From positions 1-33,879 of the forward strand of contig JAPOVF010000121.1 of assembly GCA_026708285.1 (NCBI GenBank): 33,879 nucleotides of DNA, in the 5' to 3' direction. The notes beneath the pieces are model-generated. The model did no database searches. It was given only the letters and a program-made list of their open reading frames with translations, and had not been told where the DNA came from. Below, in pieces: positions 1 through 6,255 of the stretch. Source of the stretch: Acidobacteriota bacterium. GTDB taxonomy: Bacteria; Acidobacteriota; Thermoanaerobaculia; Multivoradales; Multivoraceae. The translations under genes and the position numbers were made by a program. How positions within the stretch are numbered: position 1 is the stretch's first letter; the number at the start of each line of letters is the position of its first letter.

Positions 1-570
1 TACCACGCCGCCTGCTACCTGACTCACGCGGCGATCGAATCGGTGGGGCGGCTGCGCCCGCAGTTGGCGGCCGCGGGGGTCTCGGCGGGGGATGTCGAGA
101 AGGCGATCGTCACGGTGCATCCGGGGTTGCTCGACGTCTGCGGCATTCCTGAGCCCAAGACCGGGCTGGAGGCGAAGTTCAGCCTGGTGGCCACGACGTC
201 GCTGGCGATGCTGGGCATCGACACGACGGACACCGGGACGTTCGTCGACGAGACGCTGGACGATCCGGAGGTTGCGCGGATGATCGACCGGGTCGAGGTG
301 CGGACCGACCGTGGCTTGGGGCACACTCAGGCCAGAGTGGAGTTGCGGGCGAATGGTCACAGGTTGGAGGAGTTCCACGACACCGGGATTCCGGCGACGG
401 ATTTGGACGCGCAGGGGGCCAAGCTGGCGGCGAAGATGACTGGTCTGACGGCGCCGTTGCTTGGCGCGGAGGCGAGTGATCGGTTGCGGGAGGTTTCGTT
501 GCGGTTGGAGATGGTGGGCGACGTTCGCGATTTGGCTGGTCTCGTGAGCGGTTCGCGCGAGGCGGCTTGA
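1..570 (+). CDS. MmgE/PrpD family protein, C-terminal part (5' end outside the window)
   Basis: The reading frame is open from base 1 and ends at TGA 568-570, giving the last 189 residues. The fragment begins with Y-H-A-A-C-Y-L-T-H, which resembles the conserved histidine-containing stretch of the MmgE/PrpD superfamily. It continues with the small alpha/beta domain typical of this family's C-terminal half. Members include 2-methylcitrate dehydratase, cis-aconitate decarboxylase and many uncharacterised dehydratases of cytosolic acid metabolism. The fragment does not decide which reaction is catalysed. A GC hairpin lies just after the stop (589-605) and could help end transcription, but it has no T tract. 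The family call is fairly secure; the substrate is unknown. Confidence 0.8.
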   Translation, partial: YHAACYLTHAAIESVGRLRPQLAAAGVSAGDVEKAIVTVHPGLLDVCGIPEPKTGLEAKFSLVATTSLAMLGIDTTDTGTFVDETLDDPEVARMIDRVEVRTDRGLGHTQARVELRANGHRLEEFHDTGIPATDLDAQGAKLAAKMTGLTAPLLGAEASDRLREVSLRLEMVGDVRDLAGLVSGSREAA

Positions 571-588
571 GGGTCGGCGGGTAGCGGA

Positions 589-660
589 GCCGGCCTTTGG
601 CCGGCGCGTGTTTCTGGCCGCTTTCGGCGGCGAGCGGACCAGAAGGTCCGCGCACCCAGA
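589..660 (+). repeat. Palindromic element copy E1 (three hairpins plus GCACCCAG tail)
   Basis: Three hairpins lie in order. H0 is GCCGGCC-TTT-GGCCGGC (589-605). H1 is GCCGC(T)-TTC-(G)GCGGC (617-631), with one T-G pair. H2 is GCGGACC-AGAA-GGTCCGC (634-651). The octamer GCACCCAG follows (652-659). The same plan recurs at four other places in the window with different stem sequences. No protein is supported here on either strand. Resembles REP/BIME-type repeats in style; no known family name is claimed. Confidence 0.75.
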
Positions 661-704
661 GAACGGCACCGGTGTGGCGGGGTTCTCTACATGCGGATGG
701 CATG
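607..704 (+). repeat. 98-bp direct repeat, first copy
   Basis: This 98-bp unit is repeated at 743-840, 136 bp downstream, with the same length and no gaps by eye. The first half, covering H1 and H2 of the palindromic element and the GCACCCAG tail, is almost identical between copies. The part around 661-680 is the most diverged. Both copies end with the same trinucleotide-rich stretch ending in CATG. Two copies with only a short spacer do not make a CRISPR array. A local duplication of a mobile or selfish repeat is the simplest reading. Confidence 0.75.
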
Positions 705-726
705 ACGCTGCAGCGGCGGTTGCGGT

Positions 727-840
727 CGCCGCTTCGCGGCGTCGTGTTTCTGGCCGCCTTCGGCGGCGAGCGGACCAGAAGGTCCGCGCACCCAGAGAGC
801 CGCCTCGGCGTGGCCTGCTTCTCTACATGCGGATGACATG
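727..840 (+). repeat. Palindromic element copy E2 with second 98-bp direct repeat
   Basis: H0 is CGCCGC-TTC-GCGGCG (727-741), a different stem from E1 but identical to the first hairpin of the copy at 2528. H1 is GCCGCC-TTC-GGCGGC (753-767), fully paired where E1 has a T-G pair. H2 is GCGGACC-AGAA-GGTCCGC (770-787), followed by GCACCCAG (788-795). The 98-bp direct repeat spans 743-840. Stems that change while pairing and loops are kept argue for selection on structure or for an element family that spreads as folded DNA or RNA. Confidence 0.75.
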
Positions 841-899
841 TCGCCGCTGCGGACGCAACCCAGTTGCAGCAGGGCAATTCGCAGAACCCCGCGCCCGTG

Positions 900-973
900 C
901 TCTGGGTGCGCGGACCTTCTGGTCCGCTTCGGGCGGAGCCCGAGAACAAACAGCCGCCGGCCGGAGGCCGGCG
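900..973 (-). repeat. Palindromic element copy E3, inverted
   Basis: This copy is inverted relative to E1 and E2. Read on the minus strand it has H0 GCCGGCC-TCC-GGCCGGC (core of 955-973), H1 TCGGGC-TCC-GCCCGA (929-943), H2 GCGGACC-AGAA-GGTCCGC (910-927) and the tail GCACCCAG (902-909). H2 plus the tail and two more bases (900-927) match E1 exactly as reverse complement. With E1 it brackets about 385 bp between inverted ends. It lies just downstream of the aldehyde dehydrogenase stop, so H0 could also act as a terminator. Confidence 0.75.
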
Positions 974-984
974 ACCTTCTCCCC

Positions 985-2496
985 CTACCCGTCAATCCCC
1001 CCGATGCACATGTACTTGATCTCGAGGTAGTCGTCCAAGCCGTACTTCGACCCTTCGCGGCCGTGGCCGGATTCCTTCATGCCGCCGAAGGGGGCCATCT
1101 CGTTGGAGATGATGCCTTCGTTGATGCCGACGATGCCGTACTCGAGGGCCTCGCTGACGCGCCAGATGCGACCGACGTCGCGGGCGTAGAAGTAGCTCGC
1201 GAGGCCGAACTCGGTGTCGTTGGCCATGGCGATGGCTTCCTCTTCGGTGCTGAACTTCATGAGCGGCGCGATGGGGCCGAAGATCTCTTCGCGGAAGACC
1301 CGCATGTCGTCCGTGACGCCCGTGAGGATCGTGGGCTGGACGAAGCACTCGCCCAGATCCGATTGACCGCCGCCGATCTCGACGGTGGCGCCCCGGTCCA
1401 CCGCGTCGGTGACGCGGCTGGTCACGTTCGCGACGGCCTCGGTGCTGATCAGCGGGCCGACGGTGACGCCTTCCTCGGTGCCGTCGCCCATCTTGATCCC
1501 GGCCACCGCCGCGGCGAGCTTCTCGGCGAACTCGTCGTAGACGCCTTCCTGGACCAGGATGCGGTTGGCGCAGACGCAGGTCTGGCCGGCGTTGCGGAAC
1601 TTGCAGATCATCGCGCCAGCCACCGCCGCGTCCAGATCGGCGTCGTCGAAGACGATGAAGGGCGCGTTGCCACCGAGTTCCATCGACATCCGCTTCATCG
1701 TGCCCGCGCACTGCCTCATGAGCAGCTTGCCCACCGCGGTGGAGCCGGTGAAGGTGAGCTTGCGGACGGTGGGGTTGGACGTCAGTTCCTTGCCGATCTC
1801 CTCGGTCTGGCCGCAGAGGATGTTGATCACTCCGGCCGGGATGCCCGCCCTCTCCGCCAGCTCCGCCAGGGCATTGGCAGACAGGGGCGTTTCGTTGGCC
1901 GGCTTGCAGACGACCGTGCAGCCGGCGGCGAGGGCCGGCGCGATCTTGCGCGCGAGCATGGCGTTGGGGAAGTTCCAGGGCGTGATGCAGGCCACCACGC
2001 CGACCGGCTGCTTGATGGTGACGACGCGCTTGTCGTTGGCAGGCTGGGGGATCGTGTCGCCGTACACCCGCTTGGCCTCTTCGGCGAACCACTCGACGTA
2101 GCTGGCGCCGTAGGCGATCTCCCCGCGGGCCTCGAAGAGGGGCTTGCCCTGTTCGGCCGTCATCATCTGAGCCAGGTCTTCCTGGCTCTCCATCATCAGG
2201 TCGAACCAGCGCCGCAGCATCGCGGCGCGCTCCTTGGCCGTGGTGTGCCGCCACTGCTCGAAGGCCCTTCCGGCTGCCTCGATGGCGCGGCTCGTTTCGG
2301 CGCCGCCGCAGCAGGCGACCTCGGCCAGGACCTCGCCGTTGGCGGGGTTCTCGACGGCGAAGGTCTCGCCGGAGTCCGCGTCGACCCACTGGCCGTCGAT
2401 GTAGGCCTGGGCTCGAAGCAGGCCGGGGTCGGCCAGGTCGATGCGGTCGGCCGGTGCTCGGGTGGCTACGGAGGCGGTAGTAGTCATGGACGTCAC
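985..2496 (-). CDS. gabD: NAD(P)-dependent succinate-semialdehyde dehydrogenase-type aldehyde dehydrogenase
   Basis: A 503-residue member of the aldehyde dehydrogenase superfamily. It oxidises an aldehyde to its acid, most likely succinate semialdehyde to succinate, in the cytosol. Visible landmarks are the P-W-N-F-P motif near residues 173-177, the M-E-L-G-G-N-A-P motif with general-base Glu273, the G-Q-T-C-V motif with nucleophile Cys307, and the C-terminal P-F-G-G-M-K-E-S-G segment. These match GabD-type enzymes over their full length. Translation probably begins at the first ATG, although Met4 is an alternative. It is transcribed away from the liv operon and stands alone between two blocks of hairpin repeats. 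Substrate preference cannot be read from sequence; other semialdehydes are possible. Confidence 0.88.
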   Translation of the reverse strand: MTSMTTTASVATRAPADRIDLADPGLLRAQAYIDGQWVDADSGETFAVENPANGEVLAEVACCGGAETSRAIEAAGRAFEQWRHTTAKERAAMLRRWFDLMMESQEDLAQMMTAEQGKPLFEARGEIAYGASYVEWFAEEAKRVYGDTIPQPANDKRVVTIKQPVGVVACITPWNFPNAMLARKIAPALAAGCTVVCKPANETPLSANALAELAERAGIPAGVINILCGQTEEIGKELTSNPTVRKLTFTGSTAVGKLLMRQCAGTMKRMSMELGGNAPFIVFDDADLDAAVAGAMICKFRNAGQTCVCANRILVQEGVYDEFAEKLAAAVAGIKMGDGTEEGVTVGPLISTEAVANVTSRVTDAVDRGATVEIGGGQSDLGECFVQPTILTGVTDDMRVFREEIFGPIAPLMKFSTEEEAIAMANDTEFGLASYFYARDVGRIWRVSEALEYGIVGINEGIISNEMAPFGGMKESGHGREGSKYGLDDYLEIKYMCIGGIDG

Positions 2497-2527
2497 TCCC
2501 TGTCTATGGTGGGTTTCGCAATGTCGT

Positions 2528-2604
2528 CGCCGCTTCGCGGCGCGTTGTCTCCCGCGGGTCAGAAGACCCGCGGATACTGCCGGCGAGAACGCCGGCGCAC
2601 CCAG
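2528..2604 (+). repeat. Palindromic element copy E4, in the ALDH-livH intergenic region
   Basis: Hairpins in order are CGCCGC-TTC-GCGGCG (2528-2542), CCGCGGGTC-AGAA-GACCCGCGG (2552-2573) and GCCGGCG-AGAA-CGCCGGC (2579-2596), followed by GCACCCAG (2597-2604). The plan is that of E1-E3, but the second and third stems are different sequences carrying the same AGAA loop. A further hairpin, CCGGCC-GCCA-GGCCGG, follows at 2643-2658. The rest of the 267-bp gap (2497-2763) holds no gene other than the mini-ORF at 2699. Confidence 0.75.
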
Positions 2605-2698
2605 TGTGATCCTACAGAGTGCCGGTGGCTGTCGCGAAAGCGCCGGCCGCCAGGCCGGTCCGCGTTGCGGCCAGTTGCATGGACGCTAGCATCGCGGC

Positions 2699-2767
2699 AT
2701 GCAGATCACGCCGCTGTCCCCCGTCCTCGGGGCCAACGACGCGGGCCGGCAGGGGGAGTCACTCTGA
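2699..2767 (+). CDS. 22-codon mini-ORF overlapping livH; N-terminus resembles TauD-family dioxygenases
   Basis: ATG 2699 opens a 22-codon frame that ends at TGA 2765-2767. It overlaps the proposed CTG start of livH in a CTGA junction, the same geometry as common ATGA or GTGA gene overlaps. Its first residues, M-Q-I-T-P-L-S-P-V-L-G-A, resemble the N-terminus of taurine dioxygenase (TauD/TfdA) proteins. After that the similarity ends. It may be a decayed gene start left by a deletion, a leader peptide that couples translation to livH, or both. There is no clear Shine-Dalgarno. A weak -10-like TAGCAT at 2687-2692 would put transcription start at the ATG. Reality of translation is uncertain. Confidence 0.35.
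   Translation: MQITPLSPVLGANDAGRQGESL
2751..2766 (+). promoter_or_regulatory. Ribosome binding site and probable CTG start of livH
   Basis: The purine run AGGGGGA (2751-2757) ends six bases before CTG 2764. In the livH frame there is no ATG, GTG or TTG between about 2668 and the first membrane segment. The first in-frame ATG (about 2863) would remove the first hydrophobic helix. CTG is therefore the best-supported start, though rare; TTG 2665 is the main alternative. Confidence 0.5.
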
Positions 2768-3636
2768 GTCAGCTCCTGCAGGTTCTCGTCAATGGTCTGG
2801 CCGTCGGCTGCATCTACGGCCTGATCGCTCTCGGCTTCGTCCTCGTCTACAAGGCGACCGAGATGGTGAACTTCGCCCAGGGCGATCTCATGATGCTGGG
2901 CGCCTTCGTGGCGGTGACCCTGATCGGCGACTTCGGTCTGCCCTGGGCGCTGGGGTTGTTGATCTCGGTCCTGGCGCTGGCGGTCTTCGGCTATCTGCTC
3001 GACGCCTTCGTGCTGCGCCGCGTTCTGGGCGAACCCCAGTTCGCCATCGTGATGCTGACGATCGGGTTGGGCTTCATCTTCCGCGCCGTGGCGGGACTGG
3101 TGTGGGGCTACGACCCGCAGAGCTTTCCCACGCCGTACACCGGCAAGTCGCTGCGTGTCGGCGAGATCGTCGTGAGCTACGAGAACTTCGCGATCCTGCT
3201 GGGCACCCTCGTCCTTTGCGTCGTGCTGTTCCTGTTCTTCCGCCACACGCGGCTCGGCATCGCCATGCAGGCCACGTCGCAGAACCAGCTCGCGGCCTAC
3301 TACGTCGGCATCCCGGTCAAGCGGGTCTTCTCCCTGGTGTGGGCGATCTCCGCCGGAGTCGCCGCCGTGGCCGGGATCCTCCTGGCGCCCGTCTCGCTGG
3401 TCCAGCCCGGGATGGGATTCATCGGGATCAAGGCCTTCGCGGCCGCGGTGATCGGCGGCTTCGGCTCGATCCCCGGCGCGCTGCTCGGCGGTTGGATCAT
3501 CGGCGTCGCCGAGCAGTTCGCGGGGGTCTACCTGCCCGCCGGTTTCCAGGAGATGTCCGCCTACGGCATTCTCATTCTGGCCTTGATCCTGCGGCCCCAG
3601 GGCCTGTTCGCGCAGATTCAGCGAAAGAAGGTCTGA
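2764..3636 (+). CDS. livH: Branched-chain amino acid-type ABC transporter permease LivH
   Basis: About 290 residues from the proposed CTG start, the usual LivH length of about 290-305. It is an integral inner-membrane permease of the hydrophobic amino acid transporter (HAAT) family. Family hallmarks are the N-terminal N-G-L-x-x-G-x-x-Y-G-L-I-A-L-G segment, the V-N-F-A-Q-G-D motif, the F-G-S-I-P-G-A stretch near the C-terminus and the closing R-P-Q-G-L-F. Multiple hydrophobic helices fill most of the chain. It pairs with LivM to form the channel. The next gene starts 17 bp downstream. The start codon is the unusual point: no standard start fits the frame. The substrate of HAAT systems can be amino acids, amides or aromatic acids, so the name marks homology only. 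Confidence 0.87.
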   Translation: MSQLLQVLVNGLAVGCIYGLIALGFVLVYKATEMVNFAQGDLMMLGAFVAVTLIGDFGLPWALGLLISVLALAVFGYLLDAFVLRRVLGEPQFAIVMLTIGLGFIFRAVAGLVWGYDPQSFPTPYTGKSLRVGEIVVSYENFAILLGTLVLCVVLFLFFRHTRLGIAMQATSQNQLAAYYVGIPVKRVFSLVWAISAGVAAVAGILLAPVSLVQPGMGFIGIKAFAAAVIGGFGSIPGALLGGWIIGVAEQFAGVYLPAGFQEMSAYGILILALILRPQGLFAQIQRKKV

Positions 3637-3653
3637 CGGGCGGCGAGCATCGA

Positions 3654-4730
3654 ATGCGGTTCCTCTTCAAGACCCACTACAACCAGGACATCGACCACCT
3701 CAAGCACGGTGGCGACCGGTTCTGGTACGGCCTGCTCCTGGTGCTGGCCGCCGCGGCGCCGGCGGCGCTCGGCACCTTCTATCTGGGCGAGCTCAACCTG
3801 GTGATGATCTACGCCATCGCCGGCGTCGGCCTGATGCTGCTCGTTGGCTACACCGGCCAGGTGAGCCTGGGCCACGCGGCGTTCCTGGCGATCGGCGCCT
3901 ATACCCATTCGCTCCTTCTGGGCGTCGGTCTGCCGTTCCTTCTCTCGATCGTCGCGGCGGTCCTGGTCTCGGCGCTCGTCGGCGCCGGCGTGGGGTGGAT
4001 CGCGCTCCGGATGACGGGCATCTATCTCGCCATCGCCACCCTGGCCTTCGCCATGCTCACCGAGCAGACGATCTCGCGCGCGGAATGGCTCACCGGGGGC
4101 TTTCGCGGCCTCGCCGTTCCGCAGGCGAGCCTCTTCGGGATGCCGCTCACGCAGGGCTGGCAGCACTACTATGTGACGCTCACGCTCCTCGTCGTGACGC
4201 TGCTGGCGGCGCTCAACATCCTGCGGTCCTCGACGGGAAGAGCCATGGTCGCTATCCGTGACTCGGAGATCTCGGCCGAGAGCGTCGGCATCAACCTGGC
4301 CGTCTACAAGACCCTCGCTTTCGCCCTCAGCGCCGGCATCACCGGCCTCGCCGGCGCTCTCTTCGCGCATCGCCTCGGCTACCTATCGCCCGACGCCTTC
4401 ACGTTCCTCATCTCGTTGCAGCTCCTCCTGATGGTCGTGGTCGGCGGGGTCGGCTCGATGCGGGGCGTCATCTACGGTGCGCTCTTCATCGGCTTCCTGC
4501 CTCAGCTCCTCGCCATCGCCCGCGACACGCTGCCGCCGCAGATCGCTCAGGCTCCCGGCCTCGAGCCGGGCATCTTCGGTCTCATCCTCGTGCTGGTGAT
4601 CCTCTTCGAGCCCCAGGGCATCTTCGGCCGCTGGCTCAAGATCAAGAGCTACTTCCAGTTGTTCCCGCTCTACCGCCGGGCGACGCACCGGCGCCAGAAG
4701 ACCTACCTGCGCACGGAGCGACTGCGGTGA
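3654..4730 (+). CDS. livM: Branched-chain amino acid-type ABC transporter permease LivM
   Basis: A 358-residue inner-membrane permease, second half of the importer channel. The central G-x-x-L-L-V-G-Y-T-G-Q-V-S-L-G-H-A-A-F segment, the R-M-T-G-I-Y-L-A-I-x-T-L-A-F stretch and the late G-G-V-G-S-M-R-G motif identify LivM. A hydrophilic N-terminal extension of about 20 residues precedes the first helix. A basic C-terminal tail (Y-R-R-A-T-H-R-R-Q-K) is a form I associate with importers encoded next to acyl-CoA ligases, which fits the downstream gene. The stop overlaps the livG start in a GTGA junction, implying coupled translation. Confidence 0.9.
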   Translation: MRFLFKTHYNQDIDHLKHGGDRFWYGLLLVLAAAAPAALGTFYLGELNLVMIYAIAGVGLMLLVGYTGQVSLGHAAFLAIGAYTHSLLLGVGLPFLLSIVAAVLVSALVGAGVGWIALRMTGIYLAIATLAFAMLTEQTISRAEWLTGGFRGLAVPQASLFGMPLTQGWQHYYVTLTLLVVTLLAALNILRSSTGRAMVAIRDSEISAESVGINLAVYKTLAFALSAGITGLAGALFAHRLGYLSPDAFTFLISLQLLLMVVVGGVGSMRGVIYGALFIGFLPQLLAIARDTLPPQIAQAPGLEPGIFGLILVLVILFEPQGIFGRWLKIKSYFQLFPLYRRATHRRQKTYLRTERLR

Positions 4731-5488
4731 GCTACCTCGCCGTCGAGGACTTGTCGATCAGCTTCGGGGGCATTCGTGCCGTCGACCACGTGAGCTTCGA
4801 CGTCGACGAGGGCGAGGTGTTCGCCATCATCGGACCGAACGGCGCCGGCAAGACGACGCTCTTCAATCTGGTGAGCGGCATCTACTCCCCCGACGGCGGG
4901 AGCGTTCGGTTCGCGGGCCGCGACATCACCTCGCTGCCGGCACATCGCATCGCGCCGCTCGGCCTCGCGCGCACCTTCCAGAACATCGAGCTCTTCGAGC
5001 ACGCCACCGTTCTGCAGAACCTCCTCATCGGCCGTCATGTCCACCGGCGCTCGACGGCGCTGTCCCATCTCCTGTTCCTCCCCGCGGTGAGGCGAGAGGA
5101 GCTCGAGCACCGGCGCCGCGTGGAAGACGTCATCGACCTCCTCGAACTCGCCCACTACCGCGAGCAGAGGATCGCGAACCTGCCCTACGGAGTGCGCAAG
5201 GTCGTGGAGGTGGGCCGCGCGCTCTGCCTGGAGCCGAAGCTGCTGCTCCTCGACGAGCCGACCTCCGGGCTGAACCCCGAGGAGAGCGAGGACATGGGAT
5301 TCTGGATCGAGGACATCAACCGCGACCTCGGCGTGACGGTCGTCATGGTGGCGCACGACATGGGTCTCGTGAGCCGGGTGGCGGGGCGGGTGCTCGCCCT
5401 CAACGAAGGTCGCGTGATCGCGGAGGGCAGCCCCGCGGACGTGCAGAAGACCCCCGCCGTCGTCGACGCCTACCTGGGAGCGGACTAG
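4727..5488 (+). CDS. livG: Branched-chain amino acid-type ABC transporter ATP-binding protein LivG
   Basis: A 253-residue cytosolic ATPase starting at GTG 4727, overlapping livM by four bases. Walker A is G-P-N-G-A-G-K-T (36-43), the Q-loop is in the A-R-T-F-Q-N segment, Walker B is L-L-L-L-D-E-P (172-178) and the switch histidine is in V-A-H-D-M. The ABC signature is degenerate, L-P-Y-G-V-R-K (152-158), in place of L-S-Y-G-x-Q-R or L-S-G-G-x-Q. Variation here is common in LivG proteins, which pair with a LivF partner carrying a standard signature. It ends one base before livF begins. Confidence 0.92.
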   Translation: MSYLAVEDLSISFGGIRAVDHVSFDVDEGEVFAIIGPNGAGKTTLFNLVSGIYSPDGGSVRFAGRDITSLPAHRIAPLGLARTFQNIELFEHATVLQNLLIGRHVHRRSTALSHLLFLPAVRREELEHRRRVEDVIDLLELAHYREQRIANLPYGVRKVVEVGRALCLEPKLLLLDEPTSGLNPEESEDMGFWIEDINRDLGVTVVMVAHDMGLVSRVAGRVLALNEGRVIAEGSPADVQKTPAVVDAYLGAD

Positions 5489-6253
5489 GTGCTGCTCGAG
5501 CTCAAGAACGTCGAGACCTACTACGGTCCGATCATGGCGATCCGCGGCGTCAGCCTGGCGGTGCCCGAAGGCCGGATCGTCGCCGTTCTGGGCGCCAACG
5601 GCGCGGGCAAGACGACCATCCTCCGTACGATCTCCGGCGTGATGGATCCCCAGAAGGGCGAGATCGTCTTCGCCGGCGAGGACATCGCGCGCCGCGACCC
5701 GGACGCCGTCATGCGTCTCGGCCTGAGCCACGTGCCGGAGGGCCGGGAGGTCTTTCCCTTCCTCTCGGTGAGCGAGAACCTGCGAATGGGCGCGTACAGT
5801 CGCCGCGACCGCGCCCGCATCGCCGACGATCTCGAGCGCGTCTACGACTACTTCCCGGCGCTCGCCGATCGAGCCTCGCAACAGGCGAGCCAGCTCTCCG
5901 GCGGCGAGCAGCAGATGCTCGCCATCGGACGTGCCCTGATGGCGCATCCCAGGATGCTGTTGCTCGACGAGCCGTCGCTCGGGCTGTCTCCGATCCTGGT
6001 CCACCAGATCTTCGAGATCATCAACCGCATCAACGAGGAGCAGGGCATGACGATCCTCGTCGTCGAGCAGAACGCCCACGTCGCGCTGCGACACTCGCAC
6101 TACGGCTACGTGCTCGAGAACGGAAGGGTGGTCATGGACGACACGTGCGAGAAGCTCGAGAGCTCACCGGACATCCAGGAGTTCTATCTGGGCATGAAGG
6201 ACCAGATGCCGAGGGGAATCCGCCGGTGGAAGAAGCGCAAGACCTGGAGGTGA
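5489..6253 (+). CDS. livF: Branched-chain amino acid-type ABC transporter ATP-binding protein LivF
   Basis: A 254-residue ATPase that begins at GTG 5489, directly after the livG stop. Walker A is G-A-N-G-A-G-K-T-T (35-43), the signature is a canonical L-S-G-G-E-Q-Q (136-142), Walker B is L-L-L-D-E-P (157-162), and the H-loop region reads V-V-E-Q-N, as is usual in LivF. The chain ends with about 15 extra residues rich in Lys, Arg and Trp beyond the usual Y-L-G end. They may be a local C-terminal extension. It stops two bases before the acyl-CoA ligase start. Confidence 0.92.
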   Translation: MLLELKNVETYYGPIMAIRGVSLAVPEGRIVAVLGANGAGKTTILRTISGVMDPQKGEIVFAGEDIARRDPDAVMRLGLSHVPEGREVFPFLSVSENLRMGAYSRRDRARIADDLERVYDYFPALADRASQQASQLSGGEQQMLAIGRALMAHPRMLLLDEPSLGLSPILVHQIFEIINRINEEQGMTILVVEQNAHVALRHSHYGYVLENGRVVMDDTCEKLESSPDIQEFYLGMKDQMPRGIRRWKKRKTWR

Positions 6254-6255
6254 GG

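Noticed and set aside
607-840. Possible CRISPR array from the two 98-bp direct repeats
   Set aside because: There are only two copies, the repeat is too long, there is one 38-bp spacer, and the repeats are built from GC hairpins shared with elements elsewhere. No cas genes are present.
838-2760. Very long open frame on the plus strand running across the repeat block and antisense to the aldehyde dehydrogenase, in phase with livH
   Set aside because: It is the mirror of a high-GC coding gene, with composition rich in Asp, Gly, Arg and His and no recognisable domain. The real gene is clearly on the minus strand.
4703-6100. A 465-codon minus-strand frame opposite livG and livF
   Set aside because: It has shadow composition and no domain, and both ATPase genes on the plus strand are canonical.
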